From Thermohalobaculum sp039027855 (GTDB lineage: Bacteria > Pseudomonadota > Alphaproteobacteria > Rhodobacterales > Rhodobacteraceae), in assembly GCA_039027855.1 (NCBI GenBank), contig JBCCJI010000014.1, positions 1-64,000 on the forward strand: 64,000 bases of DNA, given 5' to 3'. Numbering within the stretch: position 1 is the first letter of the stretch; every line of letters starts with the position of its first letter. The notes beneath the pieces were generated by a model. It searched no databases and had not been told where the DNA came from. It was given only the letters and a program-made list of their open reading frames with translations. Both the position numbers and the translations under genes were made by a program. Below, one piece after another: positions 1-8,586 of this stretch.

Positions 1-75
1 AATGATCTCGATGACAAGCGCGCTCTTACGCTTCGCCGTCCAGCGCTTGATGTCCTCCGCCACCGTCTCGCTCAT
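1..75 (-). CDS. Transposase orfA, N-terminal fragment (runs off the left edge)
   Basis: Reading leftward from the ATG at 73-75 gives 25 codons, beginning MSETVAEDIKRWTAKRKSAL. That string resembles the N-terminus of the DUF1153/IS3-type orfA helix-turn-helix proteins, which bind IS ends. The rest of the gene lies outside the window, so neither its completeness nor the IS ends can be judged. It is divergent from the serine recombinase that follows, and together they suggest the window opens inside or at the edge of a mobile region. The family call rests on 25 residues recognised from memory of the family. Confidence 0.55.
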   Translation of the reverse strand, partial: MSETVAEDIKRWTAKRKSALVIEII

Positions 76-184
76 CGCTACGTCGTCTCCCTTGTAGCAT
101 GAGCAGGAATCCACTGGGTCGATACACGTGCCCGTTCAACGACAGCGCTGACACCCAAAACGATCAGCGGGAAAGTGAGGAGTC

Positions 185-1816
185 ATGACATGGGACAGCC
201 TACTTGAGGCCAAGCCGGACAAGGCGGTGGTCTACACGCGGGTGAGTTCCATCGCCCAGACCAAGCGCGGTGACGGCCTCGCCTCACAAGAGACCCGTTG
301 CCGCGACTACGCCCGCTACAATGGTCTGCAGATCGTCGAGGTCTTCAGTGACGACAAATCCGGCGGCTTGATCGCGCGGCCGGGCATGGATGCGATGCTC
401 GCCTTCCTGCAGCACCATCGCCATGACCCCCATGTCGTCATCATCGATGACGTCTCGCGCCTGGCGCGGGGCATCAAGGCGCATATCGCACTCCGCGAGG
501 CTATCGCCGAAGCCGGCGGCATCCTTCGATCGCCGAGCATCGAGTTCTCCGATGACGCCGACAGCGAGTTAACCGAGTACATTCGCGCGACCGTCTCCCA
601 GCACCAGCGCCGCAAGAATGCGGAGCAGACGCTGAACCGTATGAAGGCGCGGCTCAGTGGCGGCTTCTGGGTCTTCCAACGCCCCGTTGGCTATCGCTTC
701 CAGAAGTCGGAAGGCGCGGGGAAGATCATCGTCCGCGACGAGCCGCTGGCCTCGATCGTGCAGGAGGCGCTTGAGGGTTACGCCTCCGGCCGGTTCCAAT
801 CGCAGGCCGAAGTCGTGCGCTTCCTCGAAGGTTTTCCCGCCTATCCGCGCGACAGGCATGGTGCCGTGCGGCAGCAGCGGGTGAAGGACCTGCTGACCCG
901 CATCGTCTATGCCGGCTATATCGACTACGCGCCCTGGGGCGTCAGCATGGTGAAGGGCAGGCATGAGCCGCTGATCAACCTGGAGACGTTCGAGCGCATT
1001 CAGGAGCGGCTGACCGGCAAGCCCGTCGCCGCCCTTCGCAAAGACACACGTGCCGATTTCCCGCTCCGGGGCTTCGTGCTCTGCGGCGACTGCGAGAGCC
1101 CGCTCAGCGCCTATTGGGCACGCAGCCGGACGGGCAAGAAGCACCCCTACTATCAATGTCACAACCGCTCTTGCTGCAGCTTCCGTAAAACCATCCGGCG
1201 CGACGAGCTCGAAGGCGCGTTCTCGGGCCTCCTGCAGACCATGCAGCCCACCAAAAACCTGTTCGAGATCGCCAAGGCCATGTTCAACGATGCCTGGGAG
1301 CAGCGGCGGACACAGACGGCCGCCGTCGCCCGCTCAGTGAAGCAGGAAGTCGCCGCCATCGAGAAGCAGACCGACAAATTGCTCACCCAGATTGTCGAAA
1401 CCTCAAGCCCGACCGTCATGAAGGCCTTCGAGGCCAAGATCGACAAGCTTGAGCGTCAGAAGCTCATCGCCTTCGATCGGGCCGCCTCGATCGACACGCC
1501 GAAGCGGAGCTTCCGGGAATTGTTCGAACCAGCAATGCTGTTTCTCGCAAGCCCCTGTAAACTATGGGATTCTGGCCAATCGGAGATGCAGCGATTGGTG
1601 CTGAAACTGGCCTTTGCGGAGCGTCTCGCCTACTGCCGGAATGAAGGGTTTCGAACCCCGGAAATGACGTTACCTTTCAAGGTCTTAGTAGCAATCGGAG
1701 GTGCGGGAATGAAGATGGCGCACCGGGGAGGATTCGAACCCCCGACCCCCAGATTCGTAGTCTGGTGCTCTATCCAGCTGAGCTACCGGTGCAGGCGCTT
1801 GTTGCGCGGCGGATGA
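185..1816 (+). CDS. Large serine recombinase (resolvase/recombinase family)
   Basis: This is a site-specific recombinase that cuts and rejoins DNA through a serine nucleophile. The N-terminal resolvase domain (about residues 14-150) carries the YTRVSS motif, with S21 the expected catalytic serine, and the conserved DDVSRLAR segment. A Recombinase domain follows at about 160-290, then a zinc ribbon near 298-333 (CGDC followed by C and CC pairs), then a charged coiled-coil-like stretch at about 380-430. The start is supported by GAGGAG at 177-182. The last roughly 30 codons are odd: from about residue 511 the frame is the antisense of the tRNA-Arg gene, so the C-terminus reads HRGGFEPPTPRF and continues past the tRNA 5' end. 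This suggests that integration next to the tRNA placed the gene end over the tRNA. No cargo genes are visible in the window. Confidence 0.9.
   Translation: MTWDSLLEAKPDKAVVYTRVSSIAQTKRGDGLASQETRCRDYARYNGLQIVEVFSDDKSGGLIARPGMDAMLAFLQHHRHDPHVVIIDDVSRLARGIKAHIALREAIAEAGGILRSPSIEFSDDADSELTEYIRATVSQHQRRKNAEQTLNRMKARLSGGFWVFQRPVGYRFQKSEGAGKIIVRDEPLASIVQEALEGYASGRFQSQAEVVRFLEGFPAYPRDRHGAVRQQRVKDLLTRIVYAGYIDYAPWGVSMVKGRHEPLINLETFERIQERLTGKPVAALRKDTRADFPLRGFVLCGDCESPLSAYWARSRTGKKHPYYQCHNRSCCSFRKTIRRDELEGAFSGLLQTMQPTKNLFEIAKAMFNDAWEQRRTQTAAVARSVKQEVAAIEKQTDKLLTQIVETSSPTVMKAFEAKIDKLERQKLIAFDRAASIDTPKRSFRELFEPAMLFLASPCKLWDSGQSEMQRLVLKLAFAERLAYCRNEGFRTPEMTLPFKVLVAIGGAGMKMAHRGGFEPPTPRFVVWCSIQLSYRCRRLLRGG
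1716..1792 (-). tRNA. tRNA-Arg (anticodon ACG)
   Basis: The minus strand folds as a complete cloverleaf. The acceptor is GCACCGG paired with CCGGTGC, the D arm is GCTC/GAGC, and the anticodon stem CCAGA/TCTGG encloses loop CTACGAA, giving anticodon ACG. The T arm is GGGGG-TTCGAAT-CCTCC. The 3' CCA is encoded (complement at 1716-1718) after discriminator G. It reads CGU and, after inosine modification, CGC/CGA. Its 3' half is overlapped on the opposite strand by the recombinase gene. Confidence 0.97.
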
Positions 1817-2214
1817 CTACCGGGCTTCGGGCATCATGGCAAGGGCCTGCGCATCGGCGGATTTTGTCCGTCTGCAGGTCCCTGAAGCCGTGACTGGGCG
1901 CGGGAGGTGGTGCCAGGACCGAACGGTCCGGAGGGTGTCGTGACGTGATCCCATGTCCTTTTGCAGAGATCCCAGGCCGCCGATCGGCTCGCGGTACCCA
2001 GCGACCGCATAAGCGGTGGGAGAGAGTGTGCCTCAGGACCCTCGAACAGCCGCTGAGGACTGCTCTGAGCATGTTCCCCAAGCACTTTCGAACCTCTCCG
2101 AAGCGGGGTCATGCGGCCTCAGTCAGCATGCTCGGTCAGGAAGGTCCGGCCGTCGTGGGCGATCCATCCAGGGCCTCCCGCGATCACCGTTAGCGACCCC
2201 GATGGGGTTGGTTG
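1817..2214. other. Intergenic DNA without a recognisable gene
   Basis: The stretch lies between the recombinase/tRNA-Arg pair and ppk2. It should hold the tRNA promoter just above 1792. The reading frames here show no family resemblance, no ribosome-binding site and no coding-like composition. I saw no repeat or strong hairpin. Confidence 0.5.
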
Positions 2215-3129
2215 TTAGCCGTTGCCGGAGGGCAGGATGGAGGGGCCGCCCACCACGCACGGATCGGGTGAGCGGGCGATGCTCTCGTCGCGGTTGTCAT
2301 AATCCACCGCGGTGAGGATGAGGCGCATAACCTCGAGCCGGGCGCGGCGCTTGTCGTCACCGCGAACCACCGTCCAGGGGGTATGCGCGTCGTGGGTGCG
2401 ACGGAACATCAGCGCGATGGCCCGGCTGTAGTCCTCCCACTTGGCCAGACCCTCGACATCGATGGGGCTGAGCTTCCACTGCTTCAGCGGATCGTTCTCG
2501 CGCGCCAGCAGGCGGCGCATCTGTTCGGCCCGGCTCACATTGATCCAGATCTTCACCAGGTGGATGCCGTCGGCCATGAGTGTCCGCTCGAAGCTCGGCA
2601 CTTGGTCGAAGAAGGCCTCGCGCTCGGCATCGGTACAGAAGCCGAACACCGGCTCGACCACCGCGCGGTTGTACCAGGAGCGGTCGAAGAAGACGATCTC
2701 GCCCGCCGTTGGCAGGTGGCCGACATAGCGCTGGAAATACCATTGCCCGCGCTCGGCCTCGGTCGGCTTCGACAGCGCCACCACCCGAGCGCCGCGCGGG
2801 TTGAGGTTTTCGCGCAGACGCTTGATCGAGCCGCCCTTGCCCGCCCCGTCACGACCTTCGAACACGATGACGATGCGCTGGCCGCTACGGCGGAGCCACG
2901 CCTGGAGTTTGACGAGTTCGATCTGTAGCGGCTCGTACGCGGCTTCGTAGTCGCGCTTGGCGAGACGGCGCTCAAAAGCCCAGTCGGCGGCGAGGATGTC
3001 GTTCTTGCCCGCGTCCGACACGGCGGCGCGGAGATCCTTGGGGAATTCCGTCTCGAAGAAGCGGGTGATGGCACCGTCGAAAGGTTTCATGCGGGGCTGG
3101 AGCTCTCGTTGGGACAGGCCCACCATCAC
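2215..3129 (-). CDS. ppk2: Polyphosphate kinase 2 (PPK2 family)
   Basis: PPK2 enzymes transfer phosphate between polyphosphate and nucleotides in the cytosol, usually making GTP or ATP from the diphosphate. Walker A is GRDGAGKGG (residues 92-100) and the Walker B/lid start is FFDRSWYNR (147-155). The NRAVVEPVFGF and KWEDYSRAI stretches are typical of the family. The length of 304 residues fits a single-domain PPK2. The first ATG has no clear ribosome-binding site. The in-frame ATG at 3088-3090 (MKPFDG) is an alternative start. The gene stands alone on the minus strand. The preferred nucleotide and direction cannot be read from sequence. Confidence 0.92.
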   Translation of the reverse strand: MMVGLSQRELQPRMKPFDGAITRFFETEFPKDLRAAVSDAGKNDILAADWAFERRLAKRDYEAAYEPLQIELVKLQAWLRRSGQRIVIVFEGRDGAGKGGSIKRLRENLNPRGARVVALSKPTEAERGQWYFQRYVGHLPTAGEIVFFDRSWYNRAVVEPVFGFCTDAEREAFFDQVPSFERTLMADGIHLVKIWINVSRAEQMRRLLARENDPLKQWKLSPIDVEGLAKWEDYSRAIALMFRRTHDAHTPWTVVRGDDKRRARLEVMRLILTAVDYDNRDESIARSPDPCVVGGPSILPSGNG

Positions 3130-3172
3130 ACGCCAGCGACCAGCGGTTTTGCAAGCGGATGCGTGGCGGCGT

Positions 3173-4186
3173 TTAGCCCGCAGGCAGGGGGTCGAGGCGG
3201 TCGAGGGCCGCGATCAGGGCGCCGGTGCCCACGTGATGTGCCATGTGCCCGACATTCGGTAGCAGCGTGAGGTTGGCATTGGGAAGCGTCGCCTGCAGCG
3301 GGACCGACTGCCCGTTCGGTTCGATGAAATCGGCCTCGCCGTGCACGATCTCGGCGGGCACCGCGAGGTCGGGATAGGCCCTCGCCATCTCGCGCAGTTC
3401 GCCGTTGATGTATTGCAGATCCGCGGCATTGGCTTCGAGCGTCGGCTCGCGCAGCGACAGGGGCGCGCCGACATAATCGCCGTAACCCTCCGGCACCGGT
3501 TGCGGGCGGAAGACGCGGGCGAGGAACCGCTCCACCCCGCCATTGCCGACGGTGGACTTGAGATACTGGGTATAGGCCCAGGTGACGATGCCGCTCAGCC
3601 CGAGTGCCGAGAAGACGCGCCCGACGCCGTCATAGGGCATGGTCACGCCGGACACCGGGACGATGCCGGCCGTGCGCTGGGGGTCCTGCAGGGCCCAGGC
3701 CATGGTGACGGCCGCACCATAGGAGTGGCCGAGCACCAGGCTGCGCTCGACGCCAAGCTGGGTCACCGCATCGCGCAGGAGCCGGGCCTGCACCTGCGGT
3801 CGGTGGCCGTCGGCGGGGCGGTCGCTGTAGCCAAACCCCGGTCGGTCGACGGCGATGACGGGGCGTGTCTCGGCAATCCGCGGCGCGATGGAGAAGGTGA
3901 AATCGCGAAGATTGCCCGAGGCGCCGTGGATCAGCACGACGGGCAACCGCGCTGCGGCCACCGGGTCGGCGGGCGTCTGCTGCCAGAGGTGAATGCGCAT
4001 CCCGTCGACGGTGACGATCTGGCCGATGGGGGGATAGGCGGCTTCGGCCTCGGGCACCGCGATGGAGGAGCCGCACCCCGCCAGCATCGAGGCCGCGCCA
4101 CCGGCCATCAGACCGCGCCGGGTCAGACGGGCATCATCGCCTCTCGCATGCAGCCCTGCTCGCGAGCCATTCCGTAACCGTCGCAT
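3173..4186 (-). CDS. Alpha/beta-hydrolase lipoprotein
   Basis: This is an alpha/beta-hydrolase-fold enzyme predicted to be exported and lipid-anchored. The N-terminus has a twin-arginine (residues 23-24), a hydrophobic segment and lipobox LAGC ending at C38. The fold is marked by HGASGNLRDF (oxyanion region, about 87-96), the nucleophile elbow GHSYG with S155, a probable acid D286 in HGEADF, and H314 in GHMAHH. This gives a plausible Ser-Asp-His triad. GGAGGGTG lies just before the start. The substrate is unknown; the closest general class is epoxide-hydrolase or haloperoxidase-like hydrolases. It follows nothing in an obvious operon and ends 44 bp from the ppk2 start. Confidence 0.85.
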   Translation of the reverse strand: MRRLRNGSRAGLHARGDDARLTRRGLMAGGAASMLAGCGSSIAVPEAEAAYPPIGQIVTVDGMRIHLWQQTPADPVAAARLPVVLIHGASGNLRDFTFSIAPRIAETRPVIAVDRPGFGYSDRPADGHRPQVQARLLRDAVTQLGVERSLVLGHSYGAAVTMAWALQDPQRTAGIVPVSGVTMPYDGVGRVFSALGLSGIVTWAYTQYLKSTVGNGGVERFLARVFRPQPVPEGYGDYVGAPLSLREPTLEANAADLQYINGELREMARAYPDLAVPAEIVHGEADFIEPNGQSVPLQATLPNANLTLLPNVGHMAHHVGTGALIAALDRLDPLPAG

Positions 4187-4485
4187 CTGTCACCCTCCGC
4201 GCCCGTCACGGCCCATCTCAGCCAGTTGTGGCCCGTCCTGCCCCAAACACGACCTGCCCTAAGCACGTCATGCCTGAAGCATTCGCCCATCAAATGGGTT
4301 GGTGGGCCGCGAGCGGCAAGAGAACGCCGAGGCTGCGCCTGACAGAGGCCTGAAAACCCCCGGATCCGGCCACCGGTAGGCGGGGCCCGTCCTTAGGTCC
4401 GATCGCATCGCAAAGCCCGGAGCGATTTCCGGCACCTACCCCTCGGTCGGATCCGGCACACCGCCGGAAGGATCGCAAGCCGGGG
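4187..4485. other. Intergenic DNA between metA and the hydrolase gene
   Basis: Both flanking genes run on the minus strand, so this stretch should contain the metA terminator and the promoter of the hydrolase gene. I could not identify a convincing hairpin with a T-tract, a promoter or a small gene in it. Confidence 0.4.
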
Positions 4486-5454
4486 TCAGTCGCCCGCCGT
4501 CGCGGTGCGGTTCTCGGAGGGGCGGGCGCCGCCGGTGCCGATGGCCATGCGGTCAAAGGGCGTCGTCTGGTAGATCTGGTTGATCCAGTTGCCAAACAGC
4601 AGGTGGGCGTGGCTGCGCCAGCGGTTCTCGGGCCGCCGAGCGGGATCATCGGCAGGGAAGTAGTTGGCCGGCAGATCGATGGCCGCGCCCTTGGCGCGAT
4701 CGCGTTCGTATTCGGCCTGCAGGCTCTGCGTGTCATATTCGACATGGTTGAACATGTAGAGCGCCCGGTGCTCGGGATCGTCGATCAGGCAAGGCCCGGT
4801 CTCCGCCGACTGCATCAGGATCTCCAGTTCCCCGGCCCCCGCGAGATCCTCGGCGCGGACCTCGGTCCACCGGCTGACGGGTACAACGAAATCATCCGAG
4901 AAACCGCGCAGATAGGGGCTGGTTGGCGCCTCGTTGCGATGCCTGAAACAGCCGAAGGCTTTCTTGCCCAGCCTGTGCTTTGGCACGCGGTGGAAGTGAT
5001 AGAGCATCGCCTGCGCGCCCCAGCAGATCGCGAGCGTCGCGTGCACGTGGCTCTGCGTCCAGGCAAAGACCTCGGTCAGTTCGGCCCAGTAGTCGACCTC
5101 CTCGAAAGCCAGCAATTCGATGGGCGCACCGGTGATGATGAGACCGTCGTATTTCTCGCCTTCGCCGGCGACCTCGGCAAAGGGGCGATAGAACGCCTCC
5201 ATATGCGTGGGCGCGGTGTTTTTCGACACGTGGTCCGTCATGCGCACCAGCGTGAGCTCGACCTGCAGCGGGGTCGCGCCGACGAGGCGGGCGATCTGTG
5301 TTTCGGTGACGATCTTGTTCGGCATCAGGTTAAGGAGCACGATGCGGAGCGGCCGGATGTCCTGCCGGGCCGCCGTCTCCTCGCTCAACACCATCACGCC
5401 CTCGTCCTTCAGGATCGAGTAGGCGGGGAGTGAGCCGGGCAGCGTGATCGGCAT
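4486..5454 (-). CDS. metA: Homoserine O-acyltransferase MetA, predicted acetyl-CoA type
   Basis: MetA acylates homoserine in methionine biosynthesis. The glutamine-amidotransferase-like fold is clear. The nucleophile is C144 in AICWGAQAM, and FFLNLMPNK-type and HVSKNT segments near residues 41-80 are family hallmarks. In MetA the residue after TGAP-x selects the acyl donor: Gly (E. coli) favours succinyl-CoA and Glu favours acetyl-CoA. Here it is E113 in TGAPIELL, so an O-acetyltransferase is predicted. The length (322) slightly exceeds the usual 305-310, the extra being C-terminal. The start is supported by GAGGA eight bases upstream. It is a single-gene unit divergent from the thioredoxin-fold gene at 5754. 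Confidence 0.93.
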   Translation of the reverse strand: MPITLPGSLPAYSILKDEGVMVLSEETAARQDIRPLRIVLLNLMPNKIVTETQIARLVGATPLQVELTLVRMTDHVSKNTAPTHMEAFYRPFAEVAGEGEKYDGLIITGAPIELLAFEEVDYWAELTEVFAWTQSHVHATLAICWGAQAMLYHFHRVPKHRLGKKAFGCFRHRNEAPTSPYLRGFSDDFVVPVSRWTEVRAEDLAGAGELEILMQSAETGPCLIDDPEHRALYMFNHVEYDTQSLQAEYERDRAKGAAIDLPANYFPADDPARRPENRWRSHAHLLFGNWINQIYQTTPFDRMAIGTGGARPSENRTATAGD

Positions 5455-5753
5455 CGGTCAGGTCCTCGTGGTGCGCCGACCAAGCGGGCCGGGCCGCGTA
5501 GATAAGAGGCCTCGGCTTGGCGGGGCAAGGCCACGCTGCCCAGCCGGTGGGCAAAGCCCCCGCGGACGTCATGCGTGATCACGGCTCTGCGAACGTTGGC
5601 GCTGGGGGTTGTCTCGGCGGTTCTGCTGGTTATCTGCGCCAGCATGCGGCGGGCTGCCGCAGTGCCCGCGGTCGTTTTCGCGCTGTGGAGCGCTGCCATG
5701 ACCGCCGGCCGCGCCCCCGTGCCGGCCACAGATCCATGATCCCGGAGGTTTCC

Positions 5754-6278
5754 ATGCTGTTGACCCGACATCCCGCACCGTCACTGAGCGTTCCCCTCAT
5801 CGGAGGCGGCACCTTCACGCTGGCCGAGGCAAAGCCCGCCAATTTCACCATCGTGGTGTTCTATCGCGGCAAGCACTGCCCGCTCTGCGCCAAGTTCCTG
5901 AAGGAGATCGACGCAGAGGTCGACGCTGCAGCCGCCGAGGGCTTCGAGATCGTCGCCGTCTCGATGGATAGCGAGGAAAGGGCCACAGCATCGACCGCCG
6001 ACTGGGGCATCGGATCGCTTCGCGTGGGCTATGGCATGAGCGAGGCGGTCGCCCGGTCCTTCGGGCTCTACATCTCATCGGCGCGCGAGGGCTCGGCCGA
6101 GCCTGCGGTGTTCTCCGAGCCGGGTATCGCGGTGGTCGATGCCGAGGGCATGGTGTTCTTCGCTCAGGCGCAGTCGGCACCCTTCACCCGCCCGCCCTTC
6201 GCCGATCTGATCGGCGGGCTCAAATTCGTGGTGGCGAACAACTATCCCTCACGCGGCGACCTGACCAAGGCCGCCTGA
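5754..6278 (+). CDS. Thioredoxin-fold peroxiredoxin-like protein
   Basis: A 174-residue redoxin/AhpC-TSA-like protein, probably a cytosolic thiol peroxidase or reductase. The expected beta-strand and active-site loop reads VVFYRGKHCPLC, giving a CxxC pair at C42 and C45, followed by a helix. VSMDSEERA and the late GIAVVDAEG strand fit the peroxiredoxin-like fold. I chose the ATG at 5754 rather than the far longer open frame because GGAGG at 5744-5748 sits five bases ahead of it. The CxxC is more thioredoxin-like than the usual single peroxidatic Cys in a TxxC motif, so peroxidase activity is uncertain. It is divergent from metA. Confidence 0.82.
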   Translation: MLLTRHPAPSLSVPLIGGGTFTLAEAKPANFTIVVFYRGKHCPLCAKFLKEIDAEVDAAAAEGFEIVAVSMDSEERATASTADWGIGSLRVGYGMSEAVARSFGLYISSAREGSAEPAVFSEPGIAVVDAEGMVFFAQAQSAPFTRPPFADLIGGLKFVVANNYPSRGDLTKAA

Positions 6279-6517
6279 GCCCGGTTCGCGCTCGCATCAC
6301 ATGGCCGAGCCGCTGTGGATCGGGGAGACGATCCCAGCGGCTCGCGCCTGGTGCGTCGGACTGCCCGCCCGTAGGAAGCCTTCAGGCGTAACCCGCCGTG
6401 CGGATGATCGCGCATCGCTTCGCAAGGTGGCACGGGCTGATCCTTAGCCGACCTTAGGTCATCAGCGCCGCTGCTTGCGCCACGCTTGTCGCGCGTGGGC
6501 GGCGGGCGCCGGCGCCG

Positions 6518-7267
6518 TCAGATCTTCATGCGCTTGAAGAGCGGTTCGGGGATGTTGCGGATGATCATCATCACAAGCCACCAGATGCGGCGGACGTAGA
6601 TGACGTTCTGACGGCGCGTCACGGCCCGCTCGACCGCCAGGGCAACTTCCTCCGGCTCGGCGGTGAGGCGCGCGGGTAGGTCCATGCCCTCGGTCATCTG
6701 CGTGTTCACAAAGCCAGGCAGCACCGTGACGACGTGCACCCCGCTCGGCGCGAGACGATTGCGCAGGCCCGACAGAAACGCGGTAAATCCAGCCTTGGCC
6801 GCGCCATAGACGTAATTCGTGGCGCGTCCTCGGTCTCCGGCGACCGAGCTCAGGCCAACGATGACGCCGGAGCCGCGGGCTTCAAAACGATTGGCGAGCG
6901 CCCCGAGCAGCAAAGCCGGTGCCTCGAAATTGCTGCGCATCACCTTGGTGGCGGCGCCTGCATCAGCCGCGCTCGCCGCCTGGTCACCGAGCAGGCCGAC
7001 CGCGCAGACCGCGATCTCGGGCAGTGCCGGCAACGTATCGAGGAAAGCTTCATGCGCCTCGATGTCGAGGGCATCGAGGGCGTGAACGCTCACCTCGACT
7101 TGATGGCGGAGTGCCAGATCGGCGCGCATCGCCTCCATACCCTCCGCGCCGCGCGCCGCAAGCTGTATGGGATGGCCGGCTGCTGCGAAACGATGGGCGA
7201 TCGCGTTGCCGATGTCAGAGCGCGCGGCAAGGATCAGGACGGGCCCCTTTGCGTCAGCTTGGGTCAC
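6518..7267 (-). CDS. dprE2: DprE2-like short-chain dehydrogenase
   Basis: This SDR is predicted to reduce the 2'-keto intermediate of a polyprenyl-phospho-pentose to the arabino form, as DprE2 does with DprE1 in mycobacteria. The Rossmann nucleotide-binding turn is near residues 14-24 (ARSDIGNAIA). Catalytic residues are S140/S141 in GLSSVAGDRGR and Y154xxxK158 in YVYGAAK. The SSVAG, NYVYG, AAKAG and LPGFV order closely follows mycobacterial DprE2. The C-terminus (RRIWWLVMMIIRN) is hydrophobic and may associate with the membrane. Its start overlaps the stop of the DprE1-like gene by ATGA, so translation is coupled. It is the last gene of the five-gene operon. Confidence 0.85.
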   Translation of the reverse strand: MTQADAKGPVLILAARSDIGNAIAHRFAAAGHPIQLAARGAEGMEAMRADLALRHQVEVSVHALDALDIEAHEAFLDTLPALPEIAVCAVGLLGDQAASAADAGAATKVMRSNFEAPALLLGALANRFEARGSGVIVGLSSVAGDRGRATNYVYGAAKAGFTAFLSGLRNRLAPSGVHVVTVLPGFVNTQMTEGMDLPARLTAEPEEVALAVERAVTRRQNVIYVRRIWWLVMMIIRNIPEPLFKRMKI

Positions 7268-8586
7268 AGTGCCAGCCTTTCCGACTGCGCCGAGCGGAAG
7301 GCCGCCGCCTCACCGGCCTCGACGCGGTGTTCCGCAAAGCGTGCCCAGCGCGGATCGGAGGAGCGCAGCGTCTGTGGCGTCATCCGGCCATCCTTCGCGA
7401 GGTAGAAGCGCCCGCCATGCTCGATGGTGATGCGGTCCAGCCGCTCAATCAGCGCGAGGCACCGCGTCGACACCGGGAAGTCGAGCGCCAGGGTGTAGCC
7501 CTCCATCGGGAACGAAAGCTGGCTGTCCTGGCTGCCGAAACGCTTGAGAACCGCCAGGAACGAGCCCTGCCCGGCGGACGCGATCTCGTTCAGGATCTGG
7601 GCCAGGCCGTCGCGCGACGCCGCCAAGGGAAGCGCGCATTGAAACTGCACAAAGCCCCTGCGCCCGTAGATCCGGTTCCAGCCAAGGATCGCATCGAGGG
7701 GGTAGAAATAGCTGTCCCAATCGACAAGCCGCGTGCCGGCGCTGCGCAGGCCATTGCGCCAGTAGAGCGCGTTGAAAGCGCGTACCGTGAGCCCGTTCAA
7801 CAGCCCCCGCGGCGCGTCTATCGGCAGGGTCTTTTTCCGTTTCGGCGCCGGGCCCAGTGGCTGGCGGCACGCATTGCCGTGGAGATCGGCCAGGCGCGCA
7901 TGCTCACCGAACAGGATCAGCGACCGGCCGGCCTCGCTGCCCGTGGCCAGGCAATCGATCCAGGCGACCGAGTAGGTCGCATCAAGGCTGCCTTCGAAGG
8001 CTTCCATGGCGGCGTCGAGATTGTGGGCCGGAATGGTGGTTTGCACGATCCAGCCGCTTTCCACCGGGCGCAGACGAAAGGCGACCCGCAGGATGATGCC
8101 GGTGAGACCCATACCGCCTACCGTGCGCTCGAAGAGCGCGACATTCTCGTCGGGCGAGCACCGGATGACGCTTCCATCGGCAACCATCACGTCGATCCAG
8201 TCGACGAAAGCGCCGAAGCTGCCGTCGCGATGATGGTTCTTGCCATGGACATCGGCCGCGACCATCCCGCCGAGGGTCACGAATTTGGTCCCCGGCGTCA
8301 CGGGCGGGAACCACCCGCGCGGCACGAAGGCAAAGGCGACATCGCCGAGGATCACGCCCGCCTCAGCCACCAGCTGCCCGGTATCCGGATCGAAGGCCAG
8401 CATGCGGTTGAAGCGCCGCATCGAGATCGTGTTCGCCGCGTTGATGGCACAGTCGCCATAGGCGCGCCCGTTGCCATGCGCGATCGCGGGCCCGCAAAGC
8501 AGTTGAGCCCGCAGCGCCGTTTCAGACCGAGGGGCCGAAACCGTGCAGTCCACCACCGGGTACCTGCCCCACCCCGAAAGCTTCAC
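7264..8586 (-). CDS. dprE1: DprE1-like FAD-dependent oxidase
   Basis: This FAD-linked oxidoreductase is predicted to oxidise the 2'-hydroxyl of a polyprenyl-phospho-ribose. FAD-binding features are HGNGRAYGD (37-45), PPVTPGT and GGMVAADVHGKNHH (106-119), which nearly copies the mycobacterial DprE1 signature. The C-terminal GGRFYLAKD carries K398, equivalent to the catalytic lysine (K418 in M. tuberculosis as I recall it). The position of the M. tuberculosis cysteine C387, the covalent target of benzothiazinones, is A367 here (TLALDFP against NICVDFP). The length of 440 is close to the family's roughly 460. It overlaps the genes on both sides by ATGA. Confidence 0.88.
   Translation of the reverse strand: MKLSGWGRYPVVDCTVSAPRSETALRAQLLCGPAIAHGNGRAYGDCAINAANTISMRRFNRMLAFDPDTGQLVAEAGVILGDVAFAFVPRGWFPPVTPGTKFVTLGGMVAADVHGKNHHRDGSFGAFVDWIDVMVADGSVIRCSPDENVALFERTVGGMGLTGIILRVAFRLRPVESGWIVQTTIPAHNLDAAMEAFEGSLDATYSVAWIDCLATGSEAGRSLILFGEHARLADLHGNACRQPLGPAPKRKKTLPIDAPRGLLNGLTVRAFNALYWRNGLRSAGTRLVDWDSYFYPLDAILGWNRIYGRRGFVQFQCALPLAASRDGLAQILNEIASAGQGSFLAVLKRFGSQDSQLSFPMEGYTLALDFPVSTRCLALIERLDRITIEHGGRFYLAKDGRMTPQTLRSSDPRWARFAEHRVEAGEAAAFRSAQSERLAL

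Noticed and set aside
1646..1659. GGGTTTCGAACCCC, resembling a tRNA T-arm and suggesting a tRNA remnant or attachment site
   Set aside because: It lies within the conserved recombinase C-terminal coding region (EGFRTPE), and the flanks do not form an acceptor stem or anticodon arm.
5455..5590. Possible SAM-II-type riboswitch upstream of metA
   Set aside because: A fragment resembles CCGGCT-GCAG, but the GCTAAA core and the expected pseudoknot order are missing.
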